Below the pieces are notes generated by a model. It saw only the letters and a list, made by a program, of their open reading frames with translations. It searched no databases and had not been told where the DNA came from. The translations under genes were made by a program, and so were the position numbers. Shown here one piece after another: positions 24,027 through 31,861 of a stretch of 64,000 nt of DNA. Source of the stretch: DASYKT01 sp963718105 (GTDB lineage Bacteria; Acidobacteriota; Blastocatellia; Pyrinomonadales; Pyrinomonadaceae); the NCBI GenBank assembly GCA_963718105.1, contig OY970352.1:248001-312000 (forward strand). The letters run 5' to 3'. Position 1 is the first letter of the stretch. Every line of letters starts with the position of its first letter.

Positions 24027-26306
24027 TTAATTCAGACTAAAAGCATCTACTGGTTTGACCGTGATCTCGCCCTCCGTGTCATCAACCACAAAACGCGAAG
24101 CCGTTTTCCACATGGTCGTGATCGGCAGCTTTACCTTTTCATCGATATAACGCTTTAGAAAACGCGCCCCGTATGTCGTGCTAAACCCTTTTTCGGTCAG
24201 CAGGTCCACGGCGCTTTCGGTGACCTCGATGAATTTGTTTTGTTTTTCCATCTGTTTGGTCAGCTTTTTGATATAAAGCCGCGCTATTTCGCGAACTTCG
24301 TCCATCGTCAGCGGCGAAAAAATCACTATCTCGTCTATGCGGTTGCGAAACTCCGCTGAGAACCTGTTCTCGGCAGCTTTCATCACATCGCCTTTGATGG
24401 CTTTCATATCGCCGAGAGATTTCATGCCGAAACCGAGCGGTTTTTCGTACTTCTTGAAATTCTCGCTCCCCAGGTTCGAAGTCATTATGACGATCGCGTC
24501 GGAAAGATAAACTTTCTTGCCGCGCCCGTCCGTCAGCCAGCCTTCGTCAAACGCCTGCAAAAAGATGTTCATCAAAAACGGCGAAGCTTTTTCTACTTCA
24601 TCCAGCAGCAGTACGGTATAGGGATTTTCGCGGAGCTGCTCCGTCAAGATACCGCCGCGTTCGCTGCCGACGATACCGCGCGGCATACCGATGAGTTTTT
24701 CGATACCCACCGTGCCGTCGCCGTATTCGCTCATGTCGATGCGTACCATCTTGTGTTCATCGCCGAACATAAATTCAGCGACAGCCTTGGCCAGCTCGGT
24801 TTTGCCGACGCCGGTCGGGCCGAGAAACAGCAGGACGCCATCCGGCTTATAGTGATTTTCTTTGAGCGGGCCTTTGTTAAGCCGCAGGCGCTGCCCCACG
24901 GAACCTACCGCGGCCTTTTGCCCGACGACACGCTTGCCCAGCTCTTCTTCCATGATCTTGAAACGATCGTTGGTATCGCGGTAGATCATATCGCGGGGAA
25001 TACGTGATTCCTGCGAGATGACATCGATTATGTGCTCGGATTTTACCTGCAGGCCATTGGGCTCATTGATCTCAACCTTGACCGAGGCCGTGTCGAGCCA
25101 GCCGATGGCTTTATCGGGAAGGTGAAGATTACGGATATATTTCGGGGCCATTTCGAGCGCAGTGTCGATAGCCTCGTCCGTGATCTCGACCGAGTAATTT
25201 TTTTCCAGCCGGGGCCGCAAGCCTAATAGGATCTCGCGAGTCTCGTTAATGGTCGGTTCGATAACCTTGACCAGGCGGAACCTGCGGGCTAGGGCCTCGT
25301 CCTCGGCGATGGATTCCTTGTATTCATTGATAGTGGTCGCGCCGATGATGCGCATCTCGCCGCGCGCCAGCGCCGACTTGAACATATTAGCCGCATCGGA
25401 CGATGTCCCCAGCGCCGCGCCCGCGCCGATGATGGTATGAGCCTCGTCGATAAAGAGGATCATATTGTCGCGCTCTTTAACTTCATCGATAATGCCCTTG
25501 ATACGCTCTTCAAACATACCGCGGAGCATCGTGCCGGCGACCAGGCCGCCCATCTGAAGCTGTACGATATGCGAATTTCTTAACCGGGCGGGAACTTTTT
25601 CCGGCTCGAGCTCGATCATTCGCGCCAGGCCTTCGACCACGGCGGTTTTACCGACACCGGGTTCGCCCACGAGCATCGGTGAATTGGAACGTTCCTTGTG
25701 GCAGAGGATCTCGATCATCTGCCGTATTTCCTGTTCGCGCCCGATGGTCGGCGGAAGTTTGTCCTGCCGCGCCATCTTGTTCAAAGAAACACCGAAATGT
25801 TTCAGATAGGAGGGAAGCTCATATTTGCGCCGGACGCGCTCTTCCTCCTGTTCCTTTTTCTTGATGCGGGTGCGCACATTGGCGGCAAGTTCTTCAGAAC
25901 TCACTCCCAGATTCTGCAAGACCTCATTGAGCAGGCTGCGCTCATCGGTCGAGAGAACATAAAAGATGTCGCTCGATTCAATGGTGCGTCTCCCCTGCGA
26001 ACGCGCGCGGTCCATCGCGCGTTTGAAGAGATCGGTCGTTTCAGGCGCAATGCGAAATCCTTTGCCGGTATGCGCGCGGCTGGCATCGATACGTTTTTCC
26101 AGCAGCAGCTTCACATAGCGCGGGTCAACGGAAAGATCGCGCAGCGTGGCATCGAAGAGATCTTTTTCCTCATCGGCCAGCGCCACCAGCACGTGCTCCA
26201 CGGAGATATAATTCTGGTCGCGTCGTTTGGATTCTCCCAACGCGTTTTCCAGTATCTTTCGCCCGCTATCGCTGAATTTATCTTTATATGCTTCTAAGTC
26301 GGTCAT
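24027..26306 (-). CDS. ClpA/ClpC-type AAA+ unfoldase
   Basis: The 759-residue protein has a double Clp N domain (FSDSGRKILENALGESKRRD; ISVEHVLVALADEEKDLFDA) and two AAA+ modules. D1 has GEPGVGKTAVVEGLA, LFIDEAHTIIGAG and GATTINEYK. D2 has GPTGVGKTELAKAVAEFMF and VLLLDEVEKASP. There is no long ClpB-type M domain. After MTSNLGSENFKKY comes EKPLGFGMKSL, in the place of the IGF/L loop by which ClpA, ClpC and ClpX dock on ClpP. This suggests it works with the ClpP protease, unlike ClpB nearby. The length (759) is close to ClpA (758). No clpP or clpS is in the window. It is downstream of grpE but separated by a 336-bp gap. Confidence 0.88.
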   Translation of the reverse strand: MTDLEAYKDKFSDSGRKILENALGESKRRDQNYISVEHVLVALADEEKDLFDATLRDLSVDPRYVKLLLEKRIDASRAHTGKGFRIAPETTDLFKRAMDRARSQGRRTIESSDIFYVLSTDERSLLNEVLQNLGVSSEELAANVRTRIKKKEQEEERVRRKYELPSYLKHFGVSLNKMARQDKLPPTIGREQEIRQMIEILCHKERSNSPMLVGEPGVGKTAVVEGLARMIELEPEKVPARLRNSHIVQLQMGGLVAGTMLRGMFEERIKGIIDEVKERDNMILFIDEAHTIIGAGAALGTSSDAANMFKSALARGEMRIIGATTINEYKESIAEDEALARRFRLVKVIEPTINETREILLGLRPRLEKNYSVEITDEAIDTALEMAPKYIRNLHLPDKAIGWLDTASVKVEINEPNGLQVKSEHIIDVISQESRIPRDMIYRDTNDRFKIMEEELGKRVVGQKAAVGSVGQRLRLNKGPLKENHYKPDGVLLFLGPTGVGKTELAKAVAEFMFGDEHKMVRIDMSEYGDGTVGIEKLIGMPRGIVGSERGGILTEQLRENPYTVLLLDEVEKASPFLMNIFLQAFDEGWLTDGRGKKVYLSDAIVIMTSNLGSENFKKYEKPLGFGMKSLGDMKAIKGDVMKAAENRFSAEFRNRIDEIVIFSPLTMDEVREIARLYIKKLTKQMEKQNKFIEVTESAVDLLTEKGFSTTYGARFLKRYIDEKVKLPITTMWKTASRFVVDDTEGEITVKPVDAFSLN

Positions 26307-26642
26307 TATTTTATTATTACTCCTAAATTATCCAATCCCTTAGATGCCGGCAGCAGGGGGGAATCTGCCTTGGAACATCTTATCATTTTAGAACGTAAAT
26401 CACCTACGTTTGTTTAGAATGATCCCCGCGGTTTATCAATCGATCACACCCGTTAAAAGCGCTTGCAATTTTGCTGCCAGATCAGGGTATTTAATTGCAT
26501 TTTCAGCTATCTTAAATCAACTGTTATAAATAGCCCCGTGCTTTAGCACGGGGGCCGGTTCAAACGACGATTTTTAGCCCGTTCTAACAGGGCGATAGCA
26601 TCTCTGATTTGCAGATGCTTTTTCTAACGCTCTGAATTAATT
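26307..26642. other. Gap between grpE and the Clp gene
   Basis: It contains the short palindrome at 26534-26553 and presumably the promoter of the Clp gene near 26307-26400. No reading frame is supported. The palindrome may end the grpE transcript. Confidence 0.5.
26534..26553. repeat. CCCCGTGC palindrome (possible terminator of grpE)
   Basis: CCCCGTGC-TTTA-GCACGGGG is a perfect 8-bp stem with a 4-nt loop. The T-tract on the minus side is weak (CTATTTATAA). This palindrome is a common stand-alone motif in many genomes. It may act as a transcript end for grpE. Confidence 0.6.
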
Positions 26643-27305
26643 TTAACTCCCTTTTCCTACCTGTACCCTGGCCGGCCTTAACAGCCGGTCGCCAAATTTG
26701 TAACCGCGGCTAAATTCCGCGGTAATTCGCCCGTCATTTTCCGGATCGGTGGGTACCATTTCCAGCGCCTCATGGATCTCCGGGTTAAATTCGGAACCGA
26801 CGGATTCGACCGCTTCGACGCCGACGCTGGCCAGCGCCTGTTCGAACGAGCGCGCCGTGCCTTTTACGCCCTCGAGCAAATGCTCAAAAGAAGCGTCGGT
26901 TTCACTGGCGACGATCGCTCTACTCAGGTTGTCGAGCACAGGCAATAATGACGTCAGAAAATTTGCCTGCTTTTCGCCGGCCTGCTGTCCGAGAGATTTC
27001 TTCAAACGCTCGCGCATTTCGGCCGTTTCGCGTTCCAAACCCTTTTTGGCCTCATCAAACCTTTTTTGCACTTCCGAAAGTTTTGTCTCGGCGGCTTCAC
27101 AGCGCGTCTTGAGATTGCTCAAATCGGTTTCGAGCTTGATAACTTCCGGCGCCTTCTCCGGCTCCTTTTTTGGCGCCGCAGCGGTTTCGACCTGTCCGGC
27201 ATCGTTTATTTTGATACGCCGTTTATCGTTCACTTGCACTTCTTCTTCGGCGCCACCGGCATCATCCCGCGGCTGCTGCTCGTCGTTTTCTTCAAATTTA
27301 TCCAT
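26643..27305 (-). CDS. grpE: Nucleotide exchange factor GrpE
   Basis: ATG 27305 gives MDKFEENDEQQPRDD (220 residues); a longer frame exists but adds a non-family N-terminus. A disordered acidic head is followed by a coiled coil (about 70-125) and the GrpE beta domain, with FLTSLLPVLDNLSRAIVAS, FNPEIHEALEMVPTD and SRGYKFGDRLLRPARVQVGK, the family signature. GrpE releases ADP from DnaK. Neither dnaK nor dnaJ is in the window, which is unusual for a grpE locus; here it sits downstream of clpB, whose product cooperates with DnaK in disaggregation. The head carries an NDKRRIKINDAGQ segment of unknown use. Confidence 0.93.
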   Translation of the reverse strand: MDKFEENDEQQPRDDAGGAEEEVQVNDKRRIKINDAGQVETAAAPKKEPEKAPEVIKLETDLSNLKTRCEAAETKLSEVQKRFDEAKKGLERETAEMRERLKKSLGQQAGEKQANFLTSLLPVLDNLSRAIVASETDASFEHLLEGVKGTARSFEQALASVGVEAVESVGSEFNPEIHEALEMVPTDPENDGRITAEFSRGYKFGDRLLRPARVQVGKGS

Positions 27306-27359
27306 CACGATCTTATTAAAAATTCCTTTATTAAACATTGTCACAAAAAAACTTTGCTA

Positions 27360-27438
27360 TGTCAGCAGCCCGCGCTTGAAGCAGGGCACATTTAATTAAG
27401 TCTGAACAGCTCCCTTCCTTCAAGGCCGGGCTACTGAC
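27360..27438. repeat. 22-bp inverted repeat between clpB and grpE
   Basis: TGTCAGCAGCCCGCGCTTGA on the left pairs with TCAAGGCCGGGCTACTGACA on the right with a few mismatches, around an unpaired centre of about 34 nt. It fills almost the whole gap between clpB (ending 27454) and grpE. It could attenuate or process the shared transcript, or be a small mobile repeat. Confidence 0.65.
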
Positions 27439-27453
27439 ACGCGTTTCAAAACA

Positions 27454-30069
27454 TTAGCTACCGGAACCGATTGCCGTCGCTCCGGCCGCTTCTTCAGGCG
27501 TGAATTTCAACTCGCCGTTTTCCGCGGTCACATGCACGGTCTGCCCGGCGGTAATTTCGCCCTTTAATATCTTCACCGCCAGCGGATTTTGCACCCGCGT
27601 CTGGATCGCGCGTTTTAGCGGACGCGCACCGTAAACCGGGTCATAGCCTTCATTTACCAGCAGTTCCTTGGCCGAATCCTCCAGCGTGATATTCAATCCG
27701 CGCTCTGCCAAAAGCTCGCGCAGTTTTTCGAGCTGTATCTCGATAATACTCGCGATCTGCTCTTTACCAAGCTGGCTAAAGACCACAATGTCGTCAATGC
27801 GGTTCAAAAATTCCGGCTTGAAATGATCGCGTAATACCTGCAAAACCATTTCGCGGATCTCGCTGCTGCCACCTTCGGCAGCTTGTATCTCGCGCGAGCC
27901 CAGGTTGCTGGTCATGATCAAAACCGTGTTTTTGAAATCGACCGTGCGTCCCTTGGAATCGGTCAGGCGTCCGTCGTCCAATATCTGCAGGAGCACATTG
28001 AAAACGTCAGGGTGCGCTTTTTCTATTTCATCAAAAAGCACCACGCTATACGGGCGGCGGCGGACGGCTTCGGTCAGTTGGCCGCCTTCATCGTAACCGA
28101 CGTATCCCGGCGGCGCGCCGATCATTCGCGATACGGCGTGCTTTTCCATGTACTCGCTCATGTCGAGACGGATCATCGCGCGTTCGTCGTCAAACAAAAA
28201 TTCAGCCAGCGCGCGGGCGGTCTCGGTTTTACCGACACCTGTCGGGCCGAGAAAAATGAAAGAACCTACCGGGCGATTCGCGTCCTGCAATCCGGCACGG
28301 GCACGGCGCACGGCGTTGGCCACAGCGGTCAGCGCTTCGTCCTGTCCGATCACGCGATCACGCAGGCGGTCTTCCATCGAGACAAGTTTCTGCATCTCGC
28401 CTTCGAGCATCTTGGTAACCGGGATACCGGTCCACTTCGCGACCACTTCCGCGACGTCTTCTTCGTCGACCTCTTCTTTTAAATAGACGCCTTCTTTTTG
28501 CAGCTCGGAAAGGCGTTCCTGCTCGCCCGCTAAAAGTTTTTCCAGCGTAGGGATCTTGTCGTACTGCAACTCCGAGGCGCGCCCCAGATCGCCCGCCTGG
28601 CGAGCTTGCTCAAATTCCAATTTGGTCTGTTCCAATTGCTCCTTGGCCTCGCGCATTTTCTGGATCTCTTCTTTTTCCGCCTGCCACTTGGCCTTCATTG
28701 CGGACGAACGCTCCTTCAGATCGGCGATGCGCTTTTCGATGTCGGACAAACGCTCTTTGGATCTTTCGTCGGTCTCGCGGTTTAGCGCTTCCCGTTCGAT
28801 CTCAAGCTGCAGAATTTCACGTTCAAGTTCGTCGATCTCCTGCGGCAGGGAATCGATCTCGATGCGAAGTTTTGAGGCTGCTTCGTCGATCAGGTCGATA
28901 GCCTTGTCCGGCAGGAAACGATCGGTGATATAGCGATGCGAAAGCGTCGCGGCGGCCACGATCGCAGAATCTTTGATGCGCACGCCGTGATGAACTTCGT
29001 AACGTTCTTTTAATCCACGCAGGATCGCGATCGTGTCTTCCACGTTCGGTTCGCCGACATAAACCTGCTGGAAACGGCGCTCGAGCGCGGCGTCTTTCTC
29101 GATGTATTTCTGATATTCGTTGAGCGTGGTCGCCCCGACGCATTTCAGCAGGCCCCGCGCCAGCGCCGGCTTTAACATATTCGAAGCGTCGATCGCGCCT
29201 TCCGAAGCGCCCGCGCCCACCAGCGTGTGCAGTTCATCGATAAAAAGAATGATCTGGCCGTTGGCGTTTTCCATCTCTTTTAGCACTGCTTTTAAACGGT
29301 CTTCGAATTCGCCGCGATATTTCGCGCCGGCCAGCATCGCGCCGAGATCGAGCGAAACCAAACGCTTATTTTTTAGCGTGTCCGGAACGTCACCGGAAAT
29401 AATTCTTTGGGCCAGGCCTTCGACGATGGCGGTCTTACCCACGCCGGGTTCGCCGATCAAGACGGGATTGTTCTTAGTGCGCCGCGAAAGCACCTGGATG
29501 GTGCGGCGGATCTCGTCGTCGCGCCCGATGACGGGATCGAGCTTTCCTTTGCGCGCGGATTCCGTCAGGTCTACCGCGTATTTGTCGAGAGCCTGAAAAT
29601 TTTCTTCCGCGTTAGGGTCGGTGATGCGCGTGCCGCCGCGGATCTGATCGATGACCTTCTGGATGTCTTCGCTGCTGATACCGTGCGAACGCAAAATGCC
29701 GCCGGCTTCACCCGCTTTTTCCTCGGCGATAGCAAGAAGAACATGCTCGGTCGAGACATAGTCGTCCTTCATTGTCTCGGCATGTTTTTGCGCGACATTA
29801 AAAACGTCAGAGGTGCGAGAGCCGAAAAACTGCTGGCCGCCGGAAACTTTCGGCAGGCGGTCGATAGCTTTTTCAACCTCGTTCAGAACGGTCTGCGGAA
29901 TGGCGCCGATCTTGCCCAGTATCGGGCGCACCACGCTTTCTTCCTGGCTCATCATCGCCGCCAGAAAATGCTCGGGTTCCACCTGCTGATTCTGGTGTTT
30001 TTCAGCGATCTCGATAGCCGATTGAACGGCTTCCTGACCCCGCAGTGTTAGTCTCTCTAAACGTATCAT
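27454..30069 (-). CDS. clpB: ATP-dependent disaggregase ClpB
   Basis: The 871-residue protein opens MIRLERLTLRGQEAVQSAIE, with the Clp N domain, D1 (GEPGVGKTAIVEGLAQRI, LFIDELHTLVGAGASEGAID), the long coiled-coil M domain (about 405-530, e.g. LQLEIEREALNRETDERSKE), and D2 (FLGPTGVGKTETARALAEFL, SVVLFDEIEKAHPDVFNVLL). After MTSNLGSREI there is no IGF/L loop, as expected for ClpB, which refolds aggregates with DnaK rather than feeding ClpP. The length is normal. The product acts in the cytoplasm. It heads a minus-strand stress unit with grpE 110 bp downstream. Upstream lies a family 1 repeat. Confidence 0.97.
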   Translation of the reverse strand: MIRLERLTLRGQEAVQSAIEIAEKHQNQQVEPEHFLAAMMSQEESVVRPILGKIGAIPQTVLNEVEKAIDRLPKVSGGQQFFGSRTSDVFNVAQKHAETMKDDYVSTEHVLLAIAEEKAGEAGGILRSHGISSEDIQKVIDQIRGGTRITDPNAEENFQALDKYAVDLTESARKGKLDPVIGRDDEIRRTIQVLSRRTKNNPVLIGEPGVGKTAIVEGLAQRIISGDVPDTLKNKRLVSLDLGAMLAGAKYRGEFEDRLKAVLKEMENANGQIILFIDELHTLVGAGASEGAIDASNMLKPALARGLLKCVGATTLNEYQKYIEKDAALERRFQQVYVGEPNVEDTIAILRGLKERYEVHHGVRIKDSAIVAAATLSHRYITDRFLPDKAIDLIDEAASKLRIEIDSLPQEIDELEREILQLEIEREALNRETDERSKERLSDIEKRIADLKERSSAMKAKWQAEKEEIQKMREAKEQLEQTKLEFEQARQAGDLGRASELQYDKIPTLEKLLAGEQERLSELQKEGVYLKEEVDEEDVAEVVAKWTGIPVTKMLEGEMQKLVSMEDRLRDRVIGQDEALTAVANAVRRARAGLQDANRPVGSFIFLGPTGVGKTETARALAEFLFDDERAMIRLDMSEYMEKHAVSRMIGAPPGYVGYDEGGQLTEAVRRRPYSVVLFDEIEKAHPDVFNVLLQILDDGRLTDSKGRTVDFKNTVLIMTSNLGSREIQAAEGGSSEIREMVLQVLRDHFKPEFLNRIDDIVVFSQLGKEQIASIIEIQLEKLRELLAERGLNITLEDSAKELLVNEGYDPVYGARPLKRAIQTRVQNPLAVKILKGEITAGQTVHVTAENGELKFTPEEAAGATAIGSGS

Positions 30070-30164
30070 CGTAATTCTCTATTATGACTTATTAAAGCTG
30101 CCTATAAAAGCTGATGCGGAATAGCAAATAAAACAAAATGTCCTAAGACCCGACCCGCTGTGAC

Positions 30165-30252
30165 ACCATTCGGAATAGATGATAACTGATAGATAATAGA
30201 GGATAGATCGGATCTCTCAGCTATCATCTATGATCTTTCATCTATTCCGAAA
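30165..30252. repeat. Palindromic repeat, family 1, copy 3
   Basis: CCATTCGGAATAGATGATAA on the left; TGATCTTTCATCTATTCCGA on the right. The core GATAATAGAGGATAGATCGG is close to copy 1 at 1931-2014. It lies between clpB and the tRNA-like gene. Confidence 0.8.
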
Positions 30253-30293
30253 GAGGTCTCTTTCATTTAATTCGCTACTCCGCTCGAAAAAGG

Positions 30294-30364
30294 CATCTGG
30301 TACAGGATTCGAACCCGCATACCCGGTTTGGTAAACCGACGTCCTACCGTTAGACGAGCCAGAT
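30294..30364 (-). tRNA. tRNA-like gene, apparent anticodon ACC (Gly codon GGU)
   Basis: Read on the minus strand, the 71-nt cloverleaf is as follows. The acceptor ATCTGGC pairs with ACCAGAT (one C-A mismatch at 7-66). The D stem GTCT/GGAC carries the loop AACGGTA. The anticodon stem TCGGT/ACCGG carries the loop TTACCAA, so the anticodon is ACC. The variable loop has 4 nt. The T arm is GCGGG-TTCGAAT-CCTGT. Position 73 is G, followed by CC but not a full CCA. The shape resembles tRNA-Gly, but position 1-72 is A-T and the discriminator is G rather than U, and ACC is a rare bacterial anticodon. It may be a true tRNA, an isoacceptor of unusual identity, or a decaying copy. Confidence 0.6.
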
Positions 30365-30397
30365 AAATTTCTCATCCGCATTCAACAAATTTCACCA

Positions 30398-30874
30398 TTA
30401 AGCATTAGCCGAGTGTGCCTGCTCAGCATCCGGCTTTTTACCGCTGACCTCTATCTTACGGGCTTTGGCTTCCTCACGTTTCGGCAGCGTGATTTTCAAA
30501 ACGCCGTTGTCGAAATCGGCGCTGGCCTCATCACCGGTAACCGTCCGCGGCAGCGTAAAGGACCGCGTGAAAGAACCGTAAGAGCGCTCTATCCGGCGAT
30601 AGTTGTCCTTTTCTTCTTTCTTTTCGAATTTACGCTCGCCTTTAATGGTCACAACGTTGTTCTCGATAGAAACGTCAACCTCATCGGCCTTCATTCCCGC
30701 AAGCTCGGCTTCGAGCACGATCTTGTCGTCATTTTCGAAGACATCGACGCTCGGCGACCAGACACCGCGGGAAATTTCTTCACTGCCGCTCCCAAACGGG
30801 TCGACAAAAACACGGCTCAATTCATCGTGCAGGCTTCTTAATTCACGAAACGGATCGTATTTAACTATATTCAT
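30398..30874 (-). CDS. Hsp20/alpha-crystallin family small heat-shock protein
   Basis: The ATG at 30874 (MNIVKYDPFRELRSL) has AGGAG 8 bp upstream and is preferred over an ATG 15 bp earlier. The 158-residue protein has an N-terminal arm, then the alpha-crystallin domain: WSPSVDVFENDDKIVLEAEL, GMKADEVDVSIENNVVTIKG, the RSYGSFTRSFTLP beta7 strand and FDNGVLKITLPKREEAK with the conserved G-LKI-LP motif. It prevents aggregation of unfolded proteins in the cytoplasm. The promoter (30948-30976) and a hairpin-bearing leader are visible. It leads the stress cluster with clpB and grpE downstream on the same strand. Confidence 0.95.
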   Translation of the reverse strand: MNIVKYDPFRELRSLHDELSRVFVDPFGSGSEEISRGVWSPSVDVFENDDKIVLEAELAGMKADEVDVSIENNVVTIKGERKFEKKEEKDNYRRIERSYGSFTRSFTLPRTVTGDEASADFDNGVLKITLPKREEAKARKIEVSGKKPDAEQAHSANA

Positions 30875-30941
30875 ATTATTTCTCCTCAAAATAAACTCAT
30901 TGAGATTTAGCCCAGTAAGGCAAAATCATCTTACTGAGTCT
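30875..30941 (-). promoter_or_regulatory. hsp20 leader with hairpins, possible RNA thermometer
   Basis: In the minus-strand leader CAGTAAG (30930-30936 on the complement) pairs with CTTACTG (30913-30919) around a 10-nt loop. Nearer the start codon, CTCAA can pair with TTGAG overlapping the GAGGAG ribosome-binding box. Leaders of hsp20 genes often hold heat-labile hairpins (ROSE or fourU types). This one matches neither class exactly, so the assignment is an inference. Confidence 0.4.
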
Positions 30942-30947
30942 TTAGAG

Positions 30948-30976
30948 ATAATAAAATATGAGTGTCAGCCTGTCAA
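30948..30976 (-). promoter_or_regulatory. Sigma-70 type promoter of hsp20
   Basis: On the minus strand, TTGACA (30976-30971) and TATTAT (30953-30948) are spaced by 17 bp, near consensus. Transcription would start near 30941, about 67 nt before the start codon. No CIRCE element is seen. Confidence 0.7.
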
Positions 30977-31073
30977 GTTAGTAAAATTGTGCTGAATTAA
31001 GTTAAAAATACAGGTTTGGAGAATTTCTTTTTTAATGACATAGAGGGTTTGGTAGGTATATATTTAGTACAAA

Positions 31074-31766
31074 ATGGAGCATCCCACATTCGAAGAATTA
31101 AACTTTGGCAGGCTTGAGCCAACCTCAAAATGGGTATGGCTGATAATAGCAATAGTGGTACTTCTTCTAGCCGGGCTTGCTTTTGCTTATAAAACGTACT
31201 TTGTTGATGCCGACGTTCTGTTGACCGGCGGTGAATATTCTTCTCACCGTTATTATTGTAAAGTATCGGAAAAGCACCCGAAATCGGGATACATGACGGA
31301 CGACACAGTAACTCTACCCTGGCAAATTACCGGCAACCTGCGGATTCAAACGCCCGCCCTGGAAAACGACGGCAATAAATACCCCGACCGGGATAAAAAC
31401 GATCTAAAGACACTGTTAAAAAAGAGTTTGGAAAAAGAAGGCATCCATGAAGGCCATATTATGGTAAATAATATTGAGATATCAACGCCTGATTGGAGGC
31501 CTTTTTTGACCGAGGCCCAAATTTCGTTTGATATTTACGTGTATGGAATTATTTCTGAAACTGTTTACGAGGGAACTTATAAGGGTGGCCTTAAATACAA
31601 AGCTTACAGCATTGCCGCGGCGCGGCGGATTAAAGAAGAAGCTTTTAACAAAATAAGTGGGATCATTATAGAAATTGTAAAGAAAGACTTAAAAACCGCG
31701 GAAGATTCGCTTTCCGACCCTAGCGAAAAAACCGATCAAGATCAGAACTTAAAACCTCTTTTCTGA
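31074..31766 (+). CDS. Membrane-anchored protein of unknown function (pair member 1)
   Basis: The 230-residue product has a short N-terminal tail, one transmembrane helix (WVWLIIAIVVLLLAGLAFAY, about 21-40) and a soluble part. The soluble part includes LKTLLKKSLEKEGIHEGHIM, ISTPDWRPFLTEAQISFDIY and YEGTYKGGLKYKAYSIAAA, then a helical tail (ISGIIIEIVKKDLKTAE). The gene at 31862 has the same layout and a matching C-terminal half, so they are divergent paralogues. I do not recognise the family. Base composition is visibly more AT-rich than in the flanking genes. It lies just upstream of the nucleoside ABC permeases in the same direction; a link is possible but untested. Confidence 0.65.
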   Translation: MEHPTFEELNFGRLEPTSKWVWLIIAIVVLLLAGLAFAYKTYFVDADVLLTGGEYSSHRYYCKVSEKHPKSGYMTDDTVTLPWQITGNLRIQTPALENDGNKYPDRDKNDLKTLLKKSLEKEGIHEGHIMVNNIEISTPDWRPFLTEAQISFDIYVYGIISETVYEGTYKGGLKYKAYSIAAARRIKEEAFNKISGIIIEIVKKDLKTAEDSLSDPSEKTDQDQNLKPLF

Positions 31767-31861
31767 TTTTTTAGGTGACATAGATCAAATGTAAGGGTAT
31801 ATTTACAAAACAAAAACCTTAGTTAAAGTTCGTCAGACCTCGGCAAAAACTCGATTAAAGA

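Noticed and set aside
30875..31073. CIRCE (HrcA) operator near hsp20 or clpB
   Set aside because: No TTAGCACTC-N9-GAGTGCTAA-like sequence was seen in the upstream regions.
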